Source: CAYRNY01 sp964425755 (GTDB lineage: Bacteria > Chloroflexota > Anaerolineae > Aggregatilineales > Aggregatilineaceae). From it: DNA of 64,000 nucleotides. Below the pieces are notes generated by a model. That model did not search any database. It was given only the letters and a program-made list of their open reading frames with translations, and was not told the origin of the DNA. Location of the stretch: contig CAYRNY010000005.1 of the NCBI GenBank assembly GCA_964425755.1, positions 124,001 to 188,000 on the forward strand. The letters run 5' to 3'. The position numbers and the translations under genes were made by a program. Below are positions 11,072-18,591 of this stretch, piece by piece. The first letter of the stretch is position 1; every line of letters starts with the position of its first letter.

Positions 11072-11893
11072 TCAGGACGGGATGACGAGGACCTGTCCGG
11101 CGTAGATCAGCGCGGGGTTCGCGATCCCGTTCCAGCGCGCCAGCGTCTGCAGGTCTACCCCGTAGGTCAGTGCGATACGGAAGAGGTTCTCGCCGGGCTG
11201 CACCACGTGGACCGGCTGCCGCCCGCCAACCGGGGCATTTGTGGGTGGTGATGCGCTGTCGGTGACCGGCAGGCTGCTGATGGGGAAACCGTCCACCGTG
11301 CGGATGTAGCGTGCGTTCACCCAACCGGTGCGGCCATCTTGCAGCCGGACCTGCACCCAGGTCATGTCGGCGGTGCGCCCGTCCAGTTCCAGCACGTAGT
11401 CACGCCTGATCTGGGCGACGATATCGTAGGCGATGGACGGGCCGCTGCGCACGTTCAGCCCGTAGCTGGTCACGACGGCGGTCGGGATCGTGCTGCGCCC
11501 GCCAACGGGCACACTGGGGCCGGGCCGGGACGAGGTCGCGTCCGAACCGTCACCCACTGCCAGGTTCGCCAGCGGGAAATCGCTGCTGATCTGGTGCGCC
11601 TGGACCCAGCCGTGATTCTGGCCCGCACCGACCAGCACCCAGGCGCTGTCGGCGGTGCGCCAGCCGATCAACGGGACTTCCTCGCCGCGCTGCAGGGTCA
11701 TGAACTTCTGCGCGTTCAGGTCGGGTGCGGCGTGTACATCGGCTGCCGTCGCTGTGACGGTGGCGGTCGGGAAGCTCTGCGCGGATGTGCGCCCGACTGC
11801 CAGCGCAAACAAGCCCAGCAGCAACGCGATCACCATCAAGAAGACGACCGGAAACGCGCGCCGGATTAGGTGGTGGGTAGAATTGTGTTGCAT
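11072..11893 (-). CDS. Membrane-anchored or secreted protein with two SH3b domains and a C-terminal LysM
   Basis: 273 residues. An N-terminal signal/anchor helix (RRAFPVVFLMVIALLLGLFA, then SAQS) is followed by SH3b domain 1 (~45-100, NAQKFMTLQRGEEVPLIGW), SH3b domain 2 (~127-185, GLNVRSGPSIAYDIVAQI) and a LysM (~222-272, HVVQPGENLFRIALTYGVD). It should bind cell-wall glycans outside the membrane. The frame is open to 12136, but the ATG at 11893 has GAGGAGC just upstream and starts the signal peptide. Its C-terminus closely resembles the partial gene at 1-285, so the two are paralogs. Confidence 0.9.
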   Translation of the reverse strand: MQHNSTHHLIRRAFPVVFLMVIALLLGLFALAVGRTSAQSFPTATVTATAADVHAAPDLNAQKFMTLQRGEEVPLIGWRTADSAWVLVGAGQNHGWVQAHQISSDFPLANLAVGDGSDATSSRPGPSVPVGGRSTIPTAVVTSYGLNVRSGPSIAYDIVAQIRRDYVLELDGRTADMTWVQVRLQDGRTGWVNARYIRTVDGFPISSLPVTDSASPPTNAPVGGRQPVHVVQPGENLFRIALTYGVDLQTLARWNGIANPALIYAGQVLVIPS

Positions 11894-12073
11894 GGATACA
11901 GCTCCTCGATTCGGCCTTCGAATGTACACCAAGCATAATGTGCTGGCGGTAAGTTTGCGCCCCGCGTTCGGGCAGAAATTGGCCTGCCTGTTCGGGTAGG
12001 TCATGATCGTGTCAGCTTGCGGCGCGCGGAGTAGCACCTCTCGCGTCACGTTTCGTAGAATCTCGCTTTGGTC

Positions 12074-12079
12074 TATACT
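12074..12079 (+). promoter_or_regulatory. Candidate -10 box for the CHAT-like STAND gene
   Basis: TATACT lies 48 bases before the GTG at 12127. The -35 region is weak. It sits in the 233-base divergent gap between this gene and the SH3-LysM gene. Confidence 0.35.
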
Positions 12080-12126
12080 GCTTAATGGGTTTTCTGAACG
12101 GCGATCCTGCACTAGGGTGAACGGAC

Positions 12127-15100
12127 GTGCGAGCAATGGGCGACTATTGGCATATTAGCGGTGAGAACATGATACGCGATCCGGGGCTGCTGCGGCTGCG
12201 GCGCTACCTGCCGGTGCTGGCGCTGATCAGCGCGCCGTATGCTGGCGCGGGCAACAGCGACCCGGTCAACCCGTTGGACCCGGTCCAGGAATGGCGCGCG
12301 CTGGCGCGGATTCTCGACGCGCAACCGGTGCAGCGGGAGGGGACGCGCGTCGCGCTGGCGCTGGCGCGGTTGGTGCCGCCGACGCTGGCGCGGCTGCGCG
12401 AGGTGCTGGCGCGCGGCGAGCACGACCCGGACGCGTTCCGCGTGGCGCACATCATCGCGCAGGGCGAGCACGATACGCTGTTGCTGGAACACGCCAGCGG
12501 CGGCACGCAGATCGTGGGCGCGGAGGCGTTCGCCGGGGCGTTTGCCACGTCGGGCGTGCGCGTCGTGGTGCTGGATGGCTGCTTCAGCCCGCTGCTGGCG
12601 GAACTGCTGGTCGAGCGCACGCCGGTGCAGGCGGTGGTCGGCACGCGGCGCAAGCTGGCCCAGCCCAGCGCGAGCGCGTTCAACGCTGCGTTCTACACGG
12701 CGCTGTGCACCGGCCAGCCGGTGCGCGAGGCGTTTCGTATGGCGGTTGGCGTGCTGGAACGGACGCCCGGCGGCGGGGCAGACCGTTATGAAGTGGTGCT
12801 GGCCGATGATGTCGTCACCGTGCCGTTGCCGCATCCGGACGAGCGTGCCGGTCGCGCCTTGCTGTTGGACGGGCAGCCGCGCCGGGTGAGCGTTCCCGGG
12901 CCGCCACCGGACGTTACGGGCTTCATCGGGCGGCGCGATGCGCTCGCGCGACTCGCGGAAGCGCTGCCGGATGCAGGCACCGTGATCGCGCTGTATGGCC
13001 CGGCGGGGGTGGGCAAGACCTGGCTGGCGGCGCAGGTGGTCGAGCGATTCGCGTGGCGGTTTCCGGATGGCGTGTTATGGCTGCGCTGCGATGCGACGAC
13101 GACCGATCACACCATTTTCGCGCACATCGAGCGCCTGCTGAATCCGTGCGGCGTGCCCCCAGCCAGGATTGGCGAGCGCGGGACGGTGCTCGACGACCTG
13201 CAAGGGCGGCGGGTGCTGGTGGTGCTGGACGATCTCGACGTGGTGACGCCGGATGACGAGCGCGCGCGAATCGTACATGCCATGCGAACGCTTTGCGAGC
13301 AGAGCGACAGCCGCGCGATCATCACGGCGCGCGAATTCCAGGGGGCGCTGGTCGCGCTGGTGGATGATGTCGTGCTGCCGGTGGAGCGGTTCGATCCGAA
13401 GGCGGCGCGCACGCTGGCGATGCGGCTCGCGGTGGAGCGCGGGCTGGACGTGCTGGACGTGGACACGATCGACGATTTTCTCGAACGGACGCAGGGCCTG
13501 CCCTGGTTGGTCGCGGCGGGCGTGCGCTGGATCGAAGCGCACCGCTTCAAGGCGGCGCTGGACAGCCTGGCGGCGTTCCCCTCGGATGCCGCTGACCCGC
13601 TGGCGGCCCACGTTGCGGCACAGGTGCAGGCCATCGGGGCGGAAGGCGGGGCCGGGCTGCGCCTGCTGCGCCGGGCGGCACGGCTCCCGGAAGCGTTCGA
13701 CGCGCGCCTGGCGCTGGGGCTGGGCGGCGACGATGCCGAAGCGCAGATCGCGGCGTTGGTCGGGCGCGGGCTGCTGCTGCAAGAGGGCGATATGTACCGC
13801 CTGCCGCCACTGGTGCGCGCGCAGGTCAACGCGCAGATGCCGCTGAACGCCACGCACCGGGCCCAGGTCGACCGCGTGATCATGCTGTACCTCACGCGGA
13901 CGTGGCCCCCGGCGCTCCAGGAGCCGGAGCTGTTGCCGGAGCCGGGCGCGTTCACGCGGGCTGACTGGGCGCGGCTGGCGAACGCGCGCGCGCTGCTGCG
14001 CGAGCCGTCCGAAGGTGAGATGCAGGTCGAGCCGGTTGTGGTGGCGCAACTGTTGATCGCGGCGGCCCCGATGCTGCGTGCGGCGGGTCTGGCAGAGGAA
14101 TGTGCCCGGTACGCGCGGGCGACACTGGATCGCCTGCCGCAGGGCGCGAGCGCGGACCGCGTGCGGGTGCAGATCGTGCTGGGGATGTGCGAGCGCGAAG
14201 CCGACGCTGTGCCGTTATTCGAGCGCCTCATGGCGCTGCCGGGGCTCGATCCGGCGCTGGCAGCGGAGGCGGGACACAATTACGGGCGCGTGTTGCTGGC
14301 AGCGGAGAAGTTCACAGCGGCGGCAGAGGCGCTTGAGCATGCGTTCGCTGTGCTGCACGACCACCCAGAGCCAGACCTGGCGCGAGTGGCGGCGGTGCGG
14401 CATGACTGGGCGCGCGCGCTGGTCGCGGCGGGGCGCGAAGCCGGCGCGATCGCGCAGTACCGCGAGGCGCTTTCGGCATATGCCCGGCTGGAGCGTCCCC
14501 GGCCTGCAGCGGCGGCGCTGCACGAACTGGGCGCGGTGCTGGTGCGGCATGTGGATGCAGCGGAGCAACCGCTTGAGACTTTGGAGCGCGCCGAAGACCT
14601 GCTGCAGCGGGCGTTGGTCTCGGCAGATCAAGACGACGATCACGGCCTGGCGGCGCGGATCCGGATCGATCTGGCTGAGCTGCACAAGCAGTATGCCAGG
14701 GCATTGGCGGGTCGCGAGGCGGGTGCTGACCGGCGCGCCGAGTGGGACGCGGCGGCGGGTTTGCTGCTGGCGGCACGGCGGGGCTGCGCGGTTTACGGGG
14801 CTGTGCCGGAACAGTGGGCGCGCGTGTTGGCATTGAGCGCGTCGATCGACGCGCAGCGCGCCGCGCTACGTGATGCTGGGGCGGATGCGCTGCGTAGTGC
14901 AGTTGCTTACGCGGCGGCTGGGGACGCACGCGAACAGGCGCGGTCGCTCGTCCTGGCCGGGCGGTTGTTGATGGCGCACGGCGATTCGGTCGCGGCGCAG
15001 GCGGCGCTGCATGACGCGCTCGACGTGGCGGCACAAGCAGACGCGGGGGACGTGCTGGCCGAGGCGGCGGCGGTGCTTGTGCGCGTGCACCAGATCAGGG

Positions 15101-15240
15101 CGCGCCGCGTCCCGGTTGCAGACGCCGATTTCGCCGCGTACACCCGCGAGCAGGCGCAGGAATCGCGCGGGCGGCTCAGGGCGCTGGCGCTGGATGAACA
15201 CGCCGGGGCGCTGGATAGTCTGCTCGCTGCGTTGGGGTAG
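12127..15240 (+). CDS. CHAT-like / NB-ARC STAND NTPase with C-terminal helical (TPR-like) repeats
   Basis: 1037 residues. Residues ~25-215 match a CHAT (caspase-HetF) domain in order and spacing: VAHIIAQGEHDTLLLE, then VRVVVLDGCFSP, then TPVQAVVGTRR and AFNAAFYTALCTGQPVREAF. The presumed nucleophile C152 is kept, but the GHG-type histidine is Q112. Residues ~262-480 are a STAND ATPase: GFIGRRDAL, Walker A GPAGVGKT (291-298), Walker B VLVVLDDLD (363-371) and ITAREF. Residues ~500-1037 are Ala/Leu/Arg-rich helical repeats that look like TPR sensors. This order (effector-ATPase-sensor) is known from signalling and anti-phage proteins. Whether the CHAT part cuts anything is open. The GTG at 12127 has AGGGTGA 7 bases upstream; ATG 12136 is an alternative. 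Confidence 0.8.
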   Translation: MRAMGDYWHISGENMIRDPGLLRLRRYLPVLALISAPYAGAGNSDPVNPLDPVQEWRALARILDAQPVQREGTRVALALARLVPPTLARLREVLARGEHDPDAFRVAHIIAQGEHDTLLLEHASGGTQIVGAEAFAGAFATSGVRVVVLDGCFSPLLAELLVERTPVQAVVGTRRKLAQPSASAFNAAFYTALCTGQPVREAFRMAVGVLERTPGGGADRYEVVLADDVVTVPLPHPDERAGRALLLDGQPRRVSVPGPPPDVTGFIGRRDALARLAEALPDAGTVIALYGPAGVGKTWLAAQVVERFAWRFPDGVLWLRCDATTTDHTIFAHIERLLNPCGVPPARIGERGTVLDDLQGRRVLVVLDDLDVVTPDDERARIVHAMRTLCEQSDSRAIITAREFQGALVALVDDVVLPVERFDPKAARTLAMRLAVERGLDVLDVDTIDDFLERTQGLPWLVAAGVRWIEAHRFKAALDSLAAFPSDAADPLAAHVAAQVQAIGAEGGAGLRLLRRAARLPEAFDARLALGLGGDDAEAQIAALVGRGLLLQEGDMYRLPPLVRAQVNAQMPLNATHRAQVDRVIMLYLTRTWPPALQEPELLPEPGAFTRADWARLANARALLREPSEGEMQVEPVVVAQLLIAAAPMLRAAGLAEECARYARATLDRLPQGASADRVRVQIVLGMCEREADAVPLFERLMALPGLDPALAAEAGHNYGRVLLAAEKFTAAAEALEHAFAVLHDHPEPDLARVAAVRHDWARALVAAGREAGAIAQYREALSAYARLERPRPAAAALHELGAVLVRHVDAAEQPLETLERAEDLLQRALVSADQDDDHGLAARIRIDLAELHKQYARALAGREAGADRRAEWDAAAGLLLAARRGCAVYGAVPEQWARVLALSASIDAQRAALRDAGADALRSAVAYAAAGDAREQARSLVLAGRLLMAHGDSVAAQAALHDALDVAAQADAGDVLAEAAAVLVRVHQIRARRVPVADADFAAYTREQAQESRGRLRALALDEHAGALDSLLAALG

Positions 15241-15280
15241 CGCGGGGCAGGCGTGGCGCGGCTTGTAGCACGATCTGTGT

Positions 15281-15286
15281 TACACT
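15281..15286 (+). promoter_or_regulatory. Candidate -10 box for the B-box membrane protein gene
   Basis: TACACT follows TGTGT 74 bases before the GTG at 15360. The following leader is GC-rich and contains an 18-base stretch (15329-15346) that recurs at 51019-51036. Confidence 0.3.
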
Positions 15287-15359
15287 TTTTGCCGGATAGC
15301 CGGGCCGGGTCGTACCTGCGTTCGCCTCTGCCCGCTGCACACGCGAGGAGCACCAACCC

Positions 15360-16085
15360 GTGGACCATTGGGATACGCTCACCTGTCATAACCACCCGGA
15401 ACGGATCGCGCTGGAACGCTGCGAGGTGTGTGGCAAGCCGCTGTGCGCCTACTGCCTGTATTATACCGAGGATGGGCAGCGGTTATGTGCCGAACACGCC
15501 GAAGATGCGCGCGCGCAGGGCTTGCGCGTCGATGATCCCGGCGCGTATGCTGACCAGTTGATCGGCGCGCAGGCGGGCGCTGACCGCAAGCTGAAACGCA
15601 GCGAAGCGTCACAGGACCGCGCCCTGTACAAGGGCAACTCGACCGACTTGATGAGTCTGCTCGGGATGTTGTTCGGCGTGATCACGCTGGGCATGTGCTG
15701 CGGGATCGGTTACTGCCTGCCGGTGGTGGGCGTCGGGGTGTCGGCGGTGGCGCTGTTGAACGCGAGCAAAGCCCATGACGCGGCCCGCACGCGCCGCCTC
15801 GGCTGGATCGGGCTGATCACGTCCGGTGTGTTGGTGCTGGGCCTGATCGCCTGCATCGCGATGTACACGCTTTCGTTCGCGCCATTCTTTACCGCGATCG
15901 CGTACCCGCTCAACACGTGGTACACGCCACCGCCAGCGGCCACGCCGGTCCGGACGCCCGTCGTCTCGCCCACGCCGACCGTGCCGGAGGAACTATCGAA
16001 CGCGGGGATATCCGATGTGCCGGAGGACGTGCCACGGCTGGCGGGTGCGTGCGCCGGTGCGGGTGAATGTGCGTTCCCCGATTGA
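15360..16085 (+). CDS. B-box-type zinc-finger membrane protein with DUF4190-like segment
   Basis: 241 residues. Residues 9-47 carry a B-box-like metal pattern: CHNHPE, CEVCGKPLCAYC and CAEH (paired Cys/His ligands for two zincs). This is known in many bacterial membrane proteins as a cytosolic N-terminal module. Residues ~95-185 contain three hydrophobic segments resembling DUF4190-type proteins (MLFGVITLGMCCGIGYCLPV, then RRLGWIGLITSGVLVLGLI). A Pro/Thr-rich tail ends the protein (TPVRTPVVSPTPTVPEE). Function unknown; probably envelope housekeeping. The GTG start at 15360 is chosen because the metal site begins immediately; the ribosome site (GAGGAG) is about 15 bases upstream. Confidence 0.75.
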   Translation: MDHWDTLTCHNHPERIALERCEVCGKPLCAYCLYYTEDGQRLCAEHAEDARAQGLRVDDPGAYADQLIGAQAGADRKLKRSEASQDRALYKGNSTDLMSLLGMLFGVITLGMCCGIGYCLPVVGVGVSAVALLNASKAHDAARTRRLGWIGLITSGVLVLGLIACIAMYTLSFAPFFTAIAYPLNTWYTPPPAATPVRTPVVSPTPTVPEELSNAGISDVPEDVPRLAGACAGAGECAFPD

Positions 16086-16254
16086 CGCTTACCTGCTGCG
16101 CTATTGTGCGAAAGTATCCCGGATTAGGTACGATCAAGGGTAAGATGGCGGTGGCGCGATTTGCGTGGCCGGGAAGTCTGGGGGCCTCACCGCCGGGTAG
16201 TCTTGTCTAAAGGTTGTAAGGGCGCAATTGCGTTTCATGAGGAGACAGCAAATC

Positions 16255-17142
16255 ATGGATTCGGTGCGGATTGGTGTCATCGGCGGGTCTGGGCTGTACG
16301 ACATGCCGGGTCTGACGGAGGTTGAGAAACGCGATATCGTGACGCCGTTTGGCGAGCCGAGCGATATTGTGCGCGTCGGGAAGCTGGCCGGGCAGCGCGT
16401 GGCGTTCATCGCGCGGCATGGCGAGGGGCACGTTCACACGCCGAGTAAAGTGCCCTACCGCGCGAACATCTACGCGTTGAAGTCGCTCGGTGTCGAGCGC
16501 GTGATCGCGATCAGCGCGTGCGGGTCGCTGCGCGAAGCGATGGCGCCAGGGCAGATCGTCGTGCCGGACCAGTTGATCGACTGGACGAAAGACGAGCGCG
16601 GGCGCACCTTTTTCGGCGATGGCCTGGTGGCGCATGTCGGCCCGGCGGACCCGTTTTGCCCCGAACTGAGCGTGATCGTGGCTGACGCGGTCGCGGCGGC
16701 AGGGGGCACCGTGCACCGGGGCGGCACGTTCATCACGATCGAGGGGCCGCGTTTCAGCACGCGTGCCGAGAGCGCGCTTTACCGGCAGTGGGGCTGTGAT
16801 ATCATCGGCATGACGACCTCGCCGGAAGCCTATCTCGCGCGTGAGGCGGAGATGTGCTACGCGGTGATGGCGCACATCACCGATTACGACGTGTGGCACG
16901 AATCGGGTGATGTCACGGTCGAGATGGTCGTGCAGACGTTGAACGCGAATCTTGAGCTGGCGCAGCGCGCGCTGGTGGGCGCGGTCGAGCGCCTGGGCAG
17001 CGGCAGCGCGCCGGTGTGCGCGTGCCAGGAAGCGCTATCCACCGCGCTGATGACCAACCCGGACATGATCCCGCGCGCGACACTGGCGGACCTGTGGCCC
17101 ATCGTGGGCAAGTACTACAAGGGCAAACAAGCGCCGTCCTAG
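16255..17142 (+). CDS. mtnP: S-methyl-5'-thioadenosine phosphorylase
   Basis: 295 residues, the normal length. It splits 5'-methylthioadenosine with phosphate into adenine and methylthioribose-1-phosphate, starting methionine salvage. Family motifs: IGVIGGSGLYDM (phosphate loop), FIARHGEGH, VPYRANIYALKSLGV, SACGSLRE, GGTFITIEGPRFSTRAES and GMTTSPEAYLARE with the MTA-type base pocket ITDYDVWHE. The ATG at 16255 is preceded by GAGGAGA; an in-frame TTG at 16228 is less likely. Other salvage genes (mtnA and so on) are not in the window. It might also act on other purine nucleosides, but the sequence favours MTA. Confidence 0.93.
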   Translation: MDSVRIGVIGGSGLYDMPGLTEVEKRDIVTPFGEPSDIVRVGKLAGQRVAFIARHGEGHVHTPSKVPYRANIYALKSLGVERVIAISACGSLREAMAPGQIVVPDQLIDWTKDERGRTFFGDGLVAHVGPADPFCPELSVIVADAVAAAGGTVHRGGTFITIEGPRFSTRAESALYRQWGCDIIGMTTSPEAYLAREAEMCYAVMAHITDYDVWHESGDVTVEMVVQTLNANLELAQRALVGAVERLGSGSAPVCACQEALSTALMTNPDMIPRATLADLWPIVGKYYKGKQAPS

Positions 17143-17274
17143 CGTGGACGAGGCCGGATTGGCGTGTGGGCGCGCCGATCCGGAGCTACGACGTATGAGC
17201 AGCCGCGAGGATATTGTCGCCGCGCTGGGAGCCGGCACGAAAGGTCCCCAGACTCCACGGACTGAACGAACAAC

Positions 17275-18591
17275 ATGGCCACAGCGAACGCTACATCCGA
17301 CCTGATGCACGACCTGGACCTGCCGGTCCCCGGTGCCCCGCGCGAGCGGTTGTTGCTGGTGCTGGCAGGCGCGTTTATCCTGTTGAACCAGGTGACGCTG
17401 GTCGTCGCGCTGGAGCGCCCGGTGTGGGCGCTGTGGCCGGTCGGTGTGTGGATCGCGTGCGCCGTGACGGGGCATGTGCTGTTAAATCGCCAGTTGCCGC
17501 GCCGCGACCCGCTGCTGTTCGCGCTGGCGATGTTCCTGACCGGCTGGGGCCTGAATCTGATCGCGCGGCTGGTCCCGCGTTATGCCGCGCGCCAGTCGTT
17601 GTGGATGGTGGTCGGGCTGGTGGTGTTGGTGCTCCTGACGTTGTTGCCGCACGATCTGCGCTGGTTGCGGCGTTACCGCTATACGTGGTTGATCGGTGGG
17701 TTGGTGCTGCTCGTGCTGACGATCCTGATCGGCCAAAACCCCGCCAACGCCGGGCCGCGCCTGTGGCTGTGGTTCGGCATTGGGCGCGTGTACTACCAGC
17801 CTTCGGAGTTGCTCAAGATTTTGCTGGTGGCGTTCCTGGCAAGTTACTTCGCCGAGCACCAGCGTTACATGCGCGATGACACGGTGCGCATCGGGCGCTG
17901 GCAGGTGCCGTCCCCGGCGTTTCTGGGGCCGGTGCTGTTGATGTGGGGCGTCAGCGTGGTGATCCTGGTCTGGCAGCGCGATCTCGGCGCGGCGACGCTG
18001 TTTTTCGTGGTATTCATGCTGATGCTGTATCTCGCCAGCGGGCAATGGCTGCTGCTGGCAGGGGGCGCGGCGCTGCTGGCGATCGCGGGCGCGATCGCGT
18101 ATTTCGTGTTCGACGTGGTCGCGCTGCGAGTCGATATCTGGATCGATCCCTGGCAGACGGCGAGTTCAAGCGCCTACCAGATCGTGCAGAGCCTGATGGC
18201 GGTCGCGGCGGGCGGAATCCTAGGCCAGGGCATCGGGCAGGGCTACCCGGGGATCATCCCGGTCGCGCATTCGGATTTCGCGTTCGCCGCCATCGCGGAG
18301 GAGTGGGGCCTGCTGGGGACGCTGGGTGTGATCGTGGCGCTGGGTGTGCTGGTGGTGCGCGGGCTGCGTATCGCAGCGATCGCGCGGCAGCCGTTCCGCG
18401 TGCTGCTGGCGGCGGGTTTGAGCTTGATGCTGGGCGTGCAGAGCCTGCTGATCATGGGCGGCGTGTTGAAGCTGGTCCCGCTGACGGGTGTCACGCTGCC
18501 GTTTGTGAGCTATGGTGGGTCGTCGCTGCTGACCAGCTTTGTGATCGTTGGATTCTTGCTCGTGTTGAGCCATGTCGAGGAGCGCCCGTGA
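17275..18591 (+). CDS. SEDS family peptidoglycan glycosyltransferase, RodA/FtsW-like
   Basis: 438 residues with about ten membrane segments. SEDS proteins polymerise lipid II into glycan strands and normally need a partner class B PBP. Family motifs are YYQPSELLKILLVAFLASYF, VWQRDLGAATLFF, GIGQGYPGIIPVAHSDFAFA (with the conserved Asp of HSDF) and GVTLPFVSYGGSSLL. RodA and FtsW cannot be separated from sequence alone; the downstream-PBP context favours a RodA/PbpA type. The stop codon overlaps the ATG of the next gene by one base (TGATG), so the two proteins are made together. It is 7.7 kb downstream of fhaA-fhaB. Confidence 0.92.
   Translation: MATANATSDLMHDLDLPVPGAPRERLLLVLAGAFILLNQVTLVVALERPVWALWPVGVWIACAVTGHVLLNRQLPRRDPLLFALAMFLTGWGLNLIARLVPRYAARQSLWMVVGLVVLVLLTLLPHDLRWLRRYRYTWLIGGLVLLVLTILIGQNPANAGPRLWLWFGIGRVYYQPSELLKILLVAFLASYFAEHQRYMRDDTVRIGRWQVPSPAFLGPVLLMWGVSVVILVWQRDLGAATLFFVVFMLMLYLASGQWLLLAGGAALLAIAGAIAYFVFDVVALRVDIWIDPWQTASSSAYQIVQSLMAVAAGGILGQGIGQGYPGIIPVAHSDFAFAAIAEEWGLLGTLGVIVALGVLVVRGLRIAAIARQPFRVLLAAGLSLMLGVQSLLIMGGVLKLVPLTGVTLPFVSYGGSSLLTSFVIVGFLLVLSHVEERP

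Noticed and set aside
17195..17305. 36-residue open frame before and over the SEDS gene start
   Set aside because: It overlaps the SEDS start in another frame, ends without any recognisable domain, and has only a weak GGAG. Not enough to call a gene.
17943..18590. Upstream extension of the PBP-like frame into the SEDS gene
   Set aside because: The extension is the out-of-frame shadow of the SEDS coding sequence. The PBP fold begins at the ATG 18591.
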